Origin: Aromatoleum tolulyticum
GTDB taxonomy: Bacteria; Pseudomonadota; Gammaproteobacteria; Burkholderiales; Rhodocyclaceae
Assembly: GCF_900156155.1 (NCBI RefSeq)
Contig: NZ_FTMD01000019.1
Coordinates: 1 to 64,000 of the forward strand
Length of the DNA: 64,000 nt
Direction of reading: 5' to 3'
The notes under the pieces were generated by a model, which saw only the letters and a program-made list of their open reading frames with translations, was not told where the DNA came from and searched no databases. Within the stretch, counting starts at the first letter, position 1; each line of letters begins with the position of its first letter. Below are positions 25,588 to 33,871 of the stretch, piece after piece. The position numbers were made by a program, and so were the translations under genes.

Positions 25588-25594
25588 GCCGAAC
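25588..25594 (-). other. Upstream cassette boundary box
   Basis: GTTCGGC on the minus strand is identical to the outer box of the intact attC at 24908-24914. It sits just before the start of the HEPN-like cassette gene. No hairpin is seen on its far side, so it may be an attI-side junction or a decayed attC. Confidence 0.5.
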
Positions 25595-25986
25595 AGTTGT
25601 AGTAGACGGAAAGCATGAATATTGGGATAGGCCGAATCGGCCTATCCCGAGGTGGTGTGCTGGTTTTCATCGCTCTCGTATCCACCTAAACGTCTGTCAT
25701 TCTTATGACCATAGGTCAGCGCTATGGCATTGTCAATCGGTCGGCCGCCGTGGCCGTGACGTTCGTGCAAGCGATTGAATTGGCGTGAAAAAGGTCGCGT
25801 GGCGGGAGGGGGCGCGGGTTGATCGGTGCCGCTGCGGAATGGCGGTCGTGCGGCCGGATGCGGTCGTCGGAAATGTCGAGGATTGATGGATGGGGCGCGC
25901 GCGGGGGCGGCGTCGCCTCCCGAATAGGACGAAATGACGTCCGACACGTCGCCCGTGCCGGCGACGCGATGTTTGGGTACACCCCG
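25595..25986. other. Junction between the integron fragment and the injection-system locus
   Basis: About 390 bases hold no supported gene. A perfect 25-base palindrome (25624-25648) is the only clear feature. I found no integrase gene fragment on either strand. Confidence 0.5.
25624..25648. terminator. Perfect palindrome, candidate terminator of the eCIS operon
   Basis: GGGATAGGCCGA, one base, then TCGGCCTATCCC: 12-base arms with no mismatch. It lies 340 bases past the stop of the last eCIS gene. There is no T-run on the minus strand (AATATTCAT follows), so an intrinsic-terminator role is only possible. It could instead be a protein-binding palindrome. Confidence 0.35.
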
Positions 25987-28900
25987 TCAGAAAATCCGCT
26001 CTCCCAACTGCCGCACCAGCGCTGCCGGATCGACGTCCGGTACCTCGAATTCCAGATCATCCAGCGAGACGTCGAAGGGTTCGCCTTCGCGGTAGGTGAC
26101 CGGGAAGCGCACGCCGAACTCCAGCCCCGATCCGAGCTCGTACGCCGCGAGTTCGAAGCGTTCGTCGTAGAGGCTGGCGCCCAGTACCGTGACGGCGACG
26201 TAGCCGGAGACGTCGAAGCGGAAACTGGGTTGGGCGTGCAGGGCGGCTTCGGCGTCGATGGCGAGGCCTTGGGAGGGCATCCAGTCGATGTGCACGCTGG
26301 CTTCGGCGGCGCCGGAGATGCCTAGCGCGCCGCCGATCTCGAGGCCGCCGGTGGCGCTGGCGCCGGTGATGCCGAGGCCGACGCCGGCGCGGGCGGCGAG
26401 TCTCAATCCCGCTTCGGCGGGGACGTTGAGGTGGGCGTCGCCGGTGACGTGGGTGTTTTCCTCGTGCGAGGGGTTGTATTCGATGCCGACACGCAGTTGG
26501 TCGAGCGCGCCGGGGCCGATGCTGGCGTTGGCGCTGAGGTTGCCGCCGACTTCGGCGACGACGCCGGGGATGATGGGGATCTGCGTCGACATGCCGAAGA
26601 GGCGCTTGTCGTATTCGAGCTTGGAGAAGATCTCGAGCGAGCTGGGCAGGGCGATTTCGCCGGAGACGGTGATCTCGCCGTTGGGGTCGAGGCGCAGGCC
26701 CGCGGTGCCCTGCAGCCAGGGGGCGATCTGCACCGTCGCCGAGCCGCTGCCGTACACGATGATCGGGGCGTCGGGGCCGCTGGGCGCGCCACCGGGGTTG
26801 CCGTCCGCGCCGACGCTGCGGTTGGTGGCGCCGACGGTGATCTGGCCGGAGAGCATGCCGCGCGTGAAGGCGCCGGAAAAGCGCGCGTCGAAGGCGCCGT
26901 CGTCGTAGGTGACGGCAAGTTCGGAGTCGACGCCGGGGATCGCGGGCTGGGCGGTGCCGCTGGCGGAGAGCTTCCATTGGCCGTCCGCCTGTTCGGCCTG
27001 GACATGGACGGAGCCGGAGCGGATGGCGGGGTTGGCGGTGAGCGCGACGTCGCCGGCGATGGTGATGCCATTGTCGCCCTGGGTGATGGCGATGGCCGCT
27101 TCGCGCACGCCAGGGACGGAGAGCTGGGCGTTGCCGCTGAAGCTCCAGCGACCGTCGCTGACGCTGACCGTCGCCGAGGCGCTGCGGATGCCGCGGATCT
27201 TGTTGGGGGTGTCGATGCCGACGGTGCCTTCGGCGCCGATGACGCCGTTGCGGTAGGAGACCTGGACGCGCGCGCGGTCGAAGAGATTGCGGTCGAAATC
27301 GAAGCTGCCGGTCGCTTCGAAGCCGCCCGCCTGCGTGACGGCGGCGTTGAGCGTGCCGCCGCCCACCCGCGGGACGCTGAAGAACACGCTGCCCGAGACG
27401 CCGAAGCCGCGCGCGGTGGAGTACAGCAGGCTCACGGCGGCGCTGTCGACCTGCACGCCGGGGATGGGGATGTTGATTTGCTCGGCGGTGTAGGTGAGGC
27501 TGAAGGTGAGGTCGCGGCCGTTGAGCGTGACGGTCAGCGGGGCGCCGAACAGGGGGATCGAGGGCGTCAGCTGGCCTTCGGCGAAGAGCTTGCCGTCCTG
27601 CACGCGTACGGTGTCGAAGCTCACCGGCGAGAGGCCGCTGAAATTCAGATTGAGCGGCGGGATCTGGTCGGGATAGCCGAGGTATTCGCCGGACGCCTTG
27701 AGACTCAGGCTGAGGTCGGGGTTGGCGGGCTGCCAGGCTTCGGGCAGGTTCCAGGTGGCCTGGAGGGTGCCGATGGCGGTGCCGGCGGTGCCGGTGGCTT
27801 CCGATCCGTTGAGGCTGATCTGGCCGAGACGCAGGCCGGCGATGGCGGTGGCGGCACCCGCCGGCACGGCGAAGGCGGATTGGGCGGCGGGATGGTGGAT
27901 GCGCGCGAGCTGGAAGCCGCCCGGCCCGGAGGCGAGCACGAATTCGTCGGCCTTGCCCTTGGTGGGGTCGGGCACTTCGGCGGCGTTGTCGAGCGGCTTG
28001 ATCGCTTCGATGTCGTCCTTCGACCAGCTGCCGGTCGCGACGCTGGCGGTGCCGCCGCCGCCGCGCACTTCGGTGAACACGATGGCGTGGCCGGCGAGCC
28101 AGTCGCCGGCGTCTGCCCAGCTCGCCTTGGGTTCGCCGCTGCGGGACTTGTAGGGGTCGATCGTCGATAGGTAGCGCTGCACCTTCTGCCGGATCGAGAT
28201 CATCAGGCCGCTGCCGCTCGACTGGTTGAGGAAGGGGTCGAAGAGTTCGTAGTTTTCGATCGTGTCGACGGCGCCGTCGCCGGATGCGACCTGGTATTCG
28301 ATCTTGTGGTCGACCTGGAAGCGGCGCGCGCTGCCGGCGCGGTCCCAGGTCGGGATCTTCACGAGCGTCGTCAGTTCGGGCAGGGTGCGCTCGATGCGTT
28401 CGCGGCCGTTGATCGACAGCGCAATCTTGGCGCCCGGCGCAGTGGGGGGCGTGATGTTGCGCGCCTGCAGCTTGGTGCGGACCTTGTCTTCGTCGACCGC
28501 GATGTCGCGGTTCCAGTTGGTGATCTGGTTGGTGCTGCGGGTAATGCGGCGCCCGGCGGGGCGGCGCAGGCGGTTGGCGCCGGCCCAGGCGCGGTACATG
28601 GCGGCGTGCTGGGCCTTGGGGGCGGGGATATCGACGGTGCACAGGTCGCGGTAGGCGGCGCTGGCGGGCGGGTCGGAGTGCGGCTGGCCGTTGTCTTCGG
28701 GTTCGGCGAGGCGCTGGATCTGCCGCGTGCCGCCGTCCTGCTGCACGACGTGGGTGAGCTCGTGCGCCAGCAGCTCGCGGCCGGCGTCGGTGTGGGGGGC
28801 GTATTCGCCCGCGGCGAAGAACACGTCGCTGCCGACGGTGAAGGCGCGGGCGCCGGTTGCCGCGCACAGGGTGGCGGCTTCGGCGTCGGTGTGGAGGCTG

Positions 28901-29403
28901 ACGTCGGCGAACTCGCGGCCGAAGCTGCCTTCCATTTCGCCGCGCACGTTGGCCGGCAGGGATGCGCCGGCGCCGTGGCGGGCGCGGATGCGGTCCTCGA
29001 TGCCGCGCGCCGCATCGGGCGCAGGGGCGGGGGGATCGCCCAGCGATGTGCGGTCGGCCTGGCGCTGGGCGGTGTTCTGCAGATAGGCGGGCGGGCTTGC
29101 CGAACGGCTGATCTGCTGCGCCGCGGGGACCGGAGCCCGAGGGGCGGTTTCGGCGTCCGGCGGCGCGGCGTCGGCCGCGGCTGTGCGCGCGACCCGGGTA
29201 GCGACGGCGTCCGCTTCCTTTTCGGCGGGGTCATCCGGTTGGCTGACGGCGAGCTTGGCGCGCGCGTATGCCGGCAGCGGCGGTGTCGTGGCCGGTTTCC
29301 GGGCGAGCGGCTTTTCGGCGTGCGCCGGGGCGGAGGCGGGCGCAGGGGCGCTGGCCGGCCGTTCGCGCGGCCGGCGCGCGAATTTAGGCGACGGCGCTTC
29401 CAT
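25987..29403 (-). CDS. eCIS core-domain (DUF4157) protein with HNH-like segment and beta-repeat tail; candidate cargo
   Basis: A 1138-residue protein, last gene of the locus. The N-terminus is disordered and Pro/Ala-rich, with the motif AKLAVSQPDDPAEKEADAVA (about 50-69). The DUF4157 eCIS core domain follows (about 137-225) and contains AHELTHVVQQ with HExxH at 214-218. Around 360-400, RRFQVDHKIEYQ, NYELFDPFLNQSSGSGL and nearby residues recall an HNH nuclease (DH...N...N), but the pattern is incomplete. From about 500 to the end the chain is a long series of beta-rich repeats (GxAxLxVPGV, IAGDVALTANP, SGEIALPSSLE) resembling a beta-sheet scaffold. DUF4157 proteins mark eCIS loci and are thought to direct cargo loading or be processed. 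It overlaps the upstream gene by 20 bases. Confidence 0.85.
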   Translation of the reverse strand: MEAPSPKFARRPRERPASAPAPASAPAHAEKPLARKPATTPPLPAYARAKLAVSQPDDPAEKEADAVATRVARTAAADAAPPDAETAPRAPVPAAQQISRSASPPAYLQNTAQRQADRTSLGDPPAPAPDAARGIEDRIRARHGAGASLPANVRGEMEGSFGREFADVSLHTDAEAATLCAATGARAFTVGSDVFFAAGEYAPHTDAGRELLAHELTHVVQQDGGTRQIQRLAEPEDNGQPHSDPPASAAYRDLCTVDIPAPKAQHAAMYRAWAGANRLRRPAGRRITRSTNQITNWNRDIAVDEDKVRTKLQARNITPPTAPGAKIALSINGRERIERTLPELTTLVKIPTWDRAGSARRFQVDHKIEYQVASGDGAVDTIENYELFDPFLNQSSGSGLMISIRQKVQRYLSTIDPYKSRSGEPKASWADAGDWLAGHAIVFTEVRGGGGTASVATGSWSKDDIEAIKPLDNAAEVPDPTKGKADEFVLASGPGGFQLARIHHPAAQSAFAVPAGAATAIAGLRLGQISLNGSEATGTAGTAIGTLQATWNLPEAWQPANPDLSLSLKASGEYLGYPDQIPPLNLNFSGLSPVSFDTVRVQDGKLFAEGQLTPSIPLFGAPLTVTLNGRDLTFSLTYTAEQINIPIPGVQVDSAAVSLLYSTARGFGVSGSVFFSVPRVGGGTLNAAVTQAGGFEATGSFDFDRNLFDRARVQVSYRNGVIGAEGTVGIDTPNKIRGIRSASATVSVSDGRWSFSGNAQLSVPGVREAAIAITQGDNGITIAGDVALTANPAIRSGSVHVQAEQADGQWKLSASGTAQPAIPGVDSELAVTYDDGAFDARFSGAFTRGMLSGQITVGATNRSVGADGNPGGAPSGPDAPIIVYGSGSATVQIAPWLQGTAGLRLDPNGEITVSGEIALPSSLEIFSKLEYDKRLFGMSTQIPIIPGVVAEVGGNLSANASIGPGALDQLRVGIEYNPSHEENTHVTGDAHLNVPAEAGLRLAARAGVGLGITGASATGGLEIGGALGISGAAEASVHIDWMPSQGLAIDAEAALHAQPSFRFDVSGYVAVTVLGASLYDERFELAAYELGSGLEFGVRFPVTYREGEPFDVSLDDLEFEVPDVDPAALVRQLGERIF

Positions 29404-31693
29404 TGTCGCTGCCCGGGATGGCGCCCGGCGGCGGGGTGCCGGGGACGGCGCCGGGTGCCGGTTGCTTCGGGGTCGGCGTCGGCCAGTCGCCCTTCGGCGA
29501 GGGCGCGCCGCATTCCATCGCGACCTGCCACTTGGGCTTGTGCAGGCCCAGCGACCACGGGGATTGGGCCGTGACGGTGGTGAGCGCGTGGTGGAAGGTG
29601 GCGTAGTGGCGCGGGCGCACTTCGGTGCCGAAGGACATGATGCCGGCGTTGTGTTCGGTGATCGCGCCGGGCAGCGCGGTGCCGCCCGCGTCGGTCATGG
29701 CCTTGGCCATCGCGTCGTGGGCGACGGGATCGCCGATGTTGGTGCCGCCGGTGAGGTATTCGTCGTCGAGGCCGAAGGCATGGCCCCATTCATGCGTGGC
29801 GGAGATCATGCCTGCGCCGCCGTCGACGATGAGGTCCACTCTCTGGTCGTTGGCGAGTTTGGGCTGCGTCTGGTCTGCCTCGGTCTCTCCGCGCGGCGTG
29901 ATGGTGACGCGGGACGCCGTGTTGGCGAAGCCGTTGTTCGCGAGGTAGTCGCGCACGGCTTCGGCGCGGCGCTCCGACAGGTCCAGGTTGTGCGCTTCGC
30001 TGCCCGAGGCGCTCGTATGGCCGACCACCTCGACGCGGACTTCCTGATGCGCGGCGGCAGCGGTTGCGCCGTTGAAGGTGTTGATGAAGCCGTTAAGGGT
30101 GCCGGTTGCGGTTCCGTCGAGTGCATCGGAGTTGAGTCCGAAGAACACGGACCGGCGCAGCAGGTTGTCTTCCCGCGGGTCGGTCGTGGTGCTCGCGAGC
30201 CGCATCGTCTGGTCGTAGGCGTCAACCCCGCTGCCGGACCCGACCTGCTGTGCGATGCCGTAGTCGAGCAGGCGCTCACCGGTCGGCAACTTGTAGGTTT
30301 CTGTCTCCATGTGGTCGCCGGCCGCTTTCGCGCGCGCACCGATGTCGACGGTGACGTGGACGTCGGCGCCAAGCCAGCTCCACCGCGGCTTGTTGAGGAA
30401 GAAGCTGTGCTGGCCGCCCCAGGTCGTCTCGACCAGCGACTTCAGGTGGTTGATCCAGGGTGCCCGCTCGACCGGCGTCCATTGGTAGGCGGCGAGCACC
30501 GCATTGCGTAGCAGCGGGATCGGGATTGCGTTGAGGCGCGCGGCGAGCGCGGTGATCTCGGGCGTGACGGGCAGGTCGGGGTGGGGCGCGATCGCGCCAC
30601 CGCTGAGGACCAGCGTGTCCTTGAACTGCACCGCGACGCCTTGCGTGATGTCGAGGATCCCATCGCCTTCGGCGGGATCCGGTTTGTACTGGGCGTCGAA
30701 GCCACCGAGCCCGCCGCCGCCGACGATGCCTTGTGGCGCGGCCGGATAGGGGCCGGCCTTGGCCCATTTCTCGGCCTCGTCGAGCTCCTTGTTGCACGCG
30801 GCCATCGGGTCGGCGGGCGCTCCGCCGCCGCCGAAGAGGTCGTCCCAGAAGTCGCGCTGCAGCTTGGGCGCGGCGCTCTGCGGGCCGCCGGCCTCGGCCT
30901 GCTGGCCGACGTGGGCGAGCTCGTGGGCGAGGAGTTCGAGACCCGCATCGCTTTCCGGCGCGTAGCTGCCGGCGGCGAAATACACGTCGTTGCCGACCGT
31001 GAAGGCGCGCGCGTGCATCTCGACGCACATCGCGTCGGCCTCTGCGTCGGTGTGGATGCGCACGGCGGAGAGATCGCGGCCGAGCTGGGCTTCGAGCTTG
31101 GCGCGCAGCTCGGGGTCGAGCGGCGCGCCCTGGCCCTGGCGGGCGGCGACGCGCTGTTCGGTGGCGGGGGGCGCGGACTTGCCGGCGAGGGCGTCGGCGC
31201 CGCCGGCGGCGGTCTTGGGGGCGTCCGCCGATGGTTTCGCGCCGGGGGTGGTGCCGGCCTTTTCCCCCTCGCCGGTCGCGGCGGTGGTTTTTTCTCTCTC
31301 GCCGGTGGCGACCGCGCGCAGCAACTTGGGCGCGAGGACTTCCTTCTTCGGCGGAGTGATCGCGGGCTCGAGGCTGCCGCGCGGGGCAGCACCGCTGCAG
31401 GTGGGGCATGGCGCGCCGGCTGCGGCGTCCTGCGGCGTGCGCAGCGCGCGGCGCACGTCGCCGGCGACCTGGTCGGCCTCGCGTTCCTCGGGATCCTGCG
31501 GGTGGCTGACGGCGAGCTTGGCCTGCAGGTAGCCGGGGGTTTTGTGCTTTTCGGCGGCCGGCGCGCCAGCCTGGGTTTCTGGCTCTTCCTCCTTTCGCGC
31601 CGGCTTCGATTCCGGGACGGCGCTCGGCGGTGCCATCTTCTCCGCGGTGGGTGCGGTGCTCTTGCGGCGCAGGCCGGGGGCGAGGCTGCTCAT
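29384..31693 (-). CDS. eCIS core-domain (DUF4157) protein with OmpA-like and metzincin-like protease domains; candidate effector
   Basis: A 769-residue multidomain protein. Its disordered N-terminus has QAKLAVSHPQDPEEREADQVA (58-77). The DUF4157 core (about 190-265) has the zinc motif AHELAHVGQQ (HELAH at 257-261). A central region of unknown fold follows. About 515-625 is OmpA/MotB-like, with VEVVGHTSASGSEAHNLDLS and ERRAEAVRDYL. About 630-720 has SATHEWGHAFGLDDEY, the extended metzincin zinc motif HExxHxxGxxD (634-644), followed 40 residues on by a Met-turn-like AGIMSFG (683-689). The tail is Pro-rich. I infer an injected or surface zinc protease with a peptidoglycan- or glycan-binding module. 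ATG 31693 has GAGGTG upstream. Confidence 0.87.
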   Translation of the reverse strand: MSSLAPGLRRKSTAPTAEKMAPPSAVPESKPARKEEEPETQAGAPAAEKHKTPGYLQAKLAVSHPQDPEEREADQVAGDVRRALRTPQDAAAGAPCPTCSGAAPRGSLEPAITPPKKEVLAPKLLRAVATGEREKTTAATGEGEKAGTTPGAKPSADAPKTAAGGADALAGKSAPPATEQRVAARQGQGAPLDPELRAKLEAQLGRDLSAVRIHTDAEADAMCVEMHARAFTVGNDVYFAAGSYAPESDAGLELLAHELAHVGQQAEAGGPQSAAPKLQRDFWDDLFGGGGAPADPMAACNKELDEAEKWAKAGPYPAAPQGIVGGGGLGGFDAQYKPDPAEGDGILDITQGVAVQFKDTLVLSGGAIAPHPDLPVTPEITALAARLNAIPIPLLRNAVLAAYQWTPVERAPWINHLKSLVETTWGGQHSFFLNKPRWSWLGADVHVTVDIGARAKAAGDHMETETYKLPTGERLLDYGIAQQVGSGSGVDAYDQTMRLASTTTDPREDNLLRRSVFFGLNSDALDGTATGTLNGFINTFNGATAAAAHQEVRVEVVGHTSASGSEAHNLDLSERRAEAVRDYLANNGFANTASRVTITPRGETEADQTQPKLANDQRVDLIVDGGAGMISATHEWGHAFGLDDEYLTGGTNIGDPVAHDAMAKAMTDAGGTALPGAITEHNAGIMSFGTEVRPRHYATFHHALTTVTAQSPWSLGLHKPKWQVAMECGAPSPKGDWPTPTPKQPAPGAVPGTPPPGAIPGSDNGSAVA

Positions 31694-31773
31694 GGGGTCA
31701 CCTCGACGCGATGTGCGATCCGGTGGGCAGGATGGATCTCGCCGCCGCAGAGCGGCGAGAACGAGGGATGGCT

Positions 31774-31805
31774 TGGCGGGATGCGCTACGCTCCTCCCGC
31801 CCTAG
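31774..31805. repeat. REP-like palindrome, type A
   Basis: TGGCGGGATGCGCTACGCTC followed by CTCCCGCCCTAG; the GGCGGGA and TCCCGCC ends pair. It lies in the gap between the ATPase and the effector gene. Related copies stand at 35532, 47767 and 47828. Confidence 0.85.
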
Positions 31806-31831
31806 GTCGTGCATCGCGTCGATCACGGCGC

Positions 31832-33871
31832 TCATGACGCCCCCCGTGCGTGCATCAGCTGGGGCGGCGGGGTGCGGCCGATCTTGCGGTATTCGTCGAT
31901 CAGCGCGGCGACGAGCTGTTCGGCGGCGATCGGACGGGTGGTTTCGCCGGATTTTTTCCCGGCTTCCGCGGGGTCGAGCGCCGCGGCCTGCAGCACGGCG
32001 TTGCGGATGTGGCCGCCGGGCAGTGTGCAGTAGCTTGCGAGCTGACGGCACAGGGCGGCGTCGGGGGAGCGCTGCCCCAGGTGCGACTGCCAGATACGCA
32101 GGCGTTCGGCCACGCCCGGCGGAGGAAAGTCGATGATCGCGTCGAAGCGGCGGGTGAAGGCGCTGTCGATGCGGCCGCGGTTGTTACTGGTTAGGACCAC
32201 GATGCCGGGGTGCTGTTCGATGCGCGTGAGCAGGAAGTTGGTGAGCATGTTGGCGTAGCGCTCGCCGGTTTCCTTGCCTTCGCCGCGGCGGCCGAAGAGG
32301 GCGTCGGCCTCGTCGATGAGGAGCAGCACGTCGAGCGCGGCGGCTTCGTCGAGGAGTCGCCCGAGGTTCTTCTCGGATTCGCCGATGTACTTGTTCATCA
32401 CCGCGGAGAGGTCGACGCGGAAGAGCGGCGCGCCGAGCAGCGTTGCCAGCCGGCTGGCGGCGAGCGTCTTGCCGGCGCCGCTTTCGCCGCAGAACAGCGC
32501 GCGCACGCCGGGTGCAGGGGCGGCGAGGCTCGCGCCGAGGCCGTCCGAGAGGGATTCGCGCTGGCGGCAGCGGGCGACGAGGGCATCGAAGCGTTCGAGG
32601 AGCTCGTCGGGCAGCACCAGCTCGTCGGGGCCGACTTCGCGCGTGACCGGCTGGGCGAGCTGGCGCAGGCGTTCGCTGCCGAAGCCGGCGCGGGCGCGGC
32701 GCAGGTGGGCGAGGCCGGGCGTTTCGCCGCGCACCCGGGCGTCGAGGCGCACGCGTTCGGCCAGCGTGTGCACGGTGGGGCCGTCGAGGAGCGCGTGGCC
32801 GGCGAATTCGCGCAGGCGGGTTTCCAGCTGGGTGTCGTCGCGGCTCTCATCGTTGGCGGCGAGCGCGCTGCGCCACGCGTCGCGGCGTTCCTGCGTCGTG
32901 AGCGGGGGCAGGTCGATCTCGACCAGCGCGGGGGCTTCGATGGCACCGTCGCGGCCGGTGACGAGGAGCAGCGGCACGGTGAGCGCGGGGTGCTCGGGCA
33001 GCACGTGGCGTTCGCCCGGACCGAGCTCCAGCGCGAGTACCGGTAGCCAGCCGGCGTAGCGGCACGCGGCGGCGAGCGCGGGCTGACGCGTCCAGGTGGC
33101 GGCTTCCATCTGCAGCGGCGGGCGGCCCACGGCGGCGGCGAGACGCGCGGCGGCGGCGAGGCCGGCGGCGCGTGCACCGCGGAACACGACATGGCGGGTG
33201 GCCCCGGTGCGCAGCATGGTGGCGAGCGAGGGCAGCTGTTCGCAGAAGCTCTGCGGCAGCACCGCATTGCTGACCGGCAGCGGGGCGGTGTCGCGCCACG
33301 CGCTGGTGTCGCCGCACAGCAGCGCCCACAGTTCGGGCGCGACGGCCAGCGTGCGCGTGGGCATCGGGCCGTCGCCGACCACGTCGAGCACGCCGGCGCG
33401 CACGAGGCGGTGGTTGGGGAGCGCGAGCGGCGGCAACTGGGCGCCGAACAGGGCGTCGCTTGCGGCCGCGACGAGGTGCAGGCCGGGGCGCAGCGCGCCG
33501 GGCGATTGCAGTTCGGCGAGCGCGAGATTGAGGAGGTAGCTCGATTCGTTCTCGCCGCACAGTGCGAGCGCGAACCATTCGTGCAGCTGCAGCTGCAGGT
33601 CGGCGAGCAGGCGCCCGAGGGGACCGCGCAGGTCGGGGGCGATGCGCGCGAGCGCGACGCAGGCGGCGTGCCAGTCGTCGCGCGGGGTGTCGAGGAGGGT
33701 CGTCAGGTCGTCGCCGGCGTGGCTCGCGGCGAGGGCGTCGAACACCGCCGACGGGGCGCCGAGGCTCAAGCGGGCGAAGTGGGCGATGCCGGCGTGGACG
33801 AAGGCGCGCGACAGGCGGGCGCCGTCGAGCCGGGGTGCGGACTGCGGAACTGGAGTAGCGGGTGCGTTCAT
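31832..33871 (-). CDS. AAA+ ATPase of the injection system (Afp15/Pvc15-like)
   Basis: A 679-residue protein. The N-terminal 440 residues are a helical/alpha-beta region seen in eCIS ATPases. The C-terminal AAA+ module has Walker A GESGAGKT (462-469), Walker B LLLIDEAD (516-523), the loop NKYIGESEKNL, sensor VLTSNNRG and the arginine-finger region FTRRFDAIIDFP. A helical lid ends at about 655. In Afp and PVC clusters this ATPase is required for particle assembly, probably for sheath polymerisation or disassembly. Its start overlaps the upstream stop by four bases (ATGA), so the two are translationally coupled. Confidence 0.95.
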   Translation of the reverse strand: MNAPATPVPQSAPRLDGARLSRAFVHAGIAHFARLSLGAPSAVFDALAASHAGDDLTTLLDTPRDDWHAACVALARIAPDLRGPLGRLLADLQLQLHEWFALALCGENESSYLLNLALAELQSPGALRPGLHLVAAASDALFGAQLPPLALPNHRLVRAGVLDVVGDGPMPTRTLAVAPELWALLCGDTSAWRDTAPLPVSNAVLPQSFCEQLPSLATMLRTGATRHVVFRGARAAGLAAAARLAAAVGRPPLQMEAATWTRQPALAAACRYAGWLPVLALELGPGERHVLPEHPALTVPLLLVTGRDGAIEAPALVEIDLPPLTTQERRDAWRSALAANDESRDDTQLETRLREFAGHALLDGPTVHTLAERVRLDARVRGETPGLAHLRRARAGFGSERLRQLAQPVTREVGPDELVLPDELLERFDALVARCRQRESLSDGLGASLAAPAPGVRALFCGESGAGKTLAASRLATLLGAPLFRVDLSAVMNKYIGESEKNLGRLLDEAAALDVLLLIDEADALFGRRGEGKETGERYANMLTNFLLTRIEQHPGIVVLTSNNRGRIDSAFTRRFDAIIDFPPPGVAERLRIWQSHLGQRSPDAALCRQLASYCTLPGGHIRNAVLQAAALDPAEAGKKSGETTRPIAAEQLVAALIDEYRKIGRTPPPQLMHARGAS

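Noticed and set aside
25595-25986. An intI integrase remnant next to the cassette array
   Set aside because: Short frames on both strands show no tyrosine-recombinase motif (no RHxxRY or HxLRH).
26057-28867. A 936-codon minus-strand frame overlapping the 1138-residue eCIS protein
   Set aside because: It is a shadow frame, extremely rich in Arg, Pro and His, while the overlapping frame contains the DUF4157 domain.
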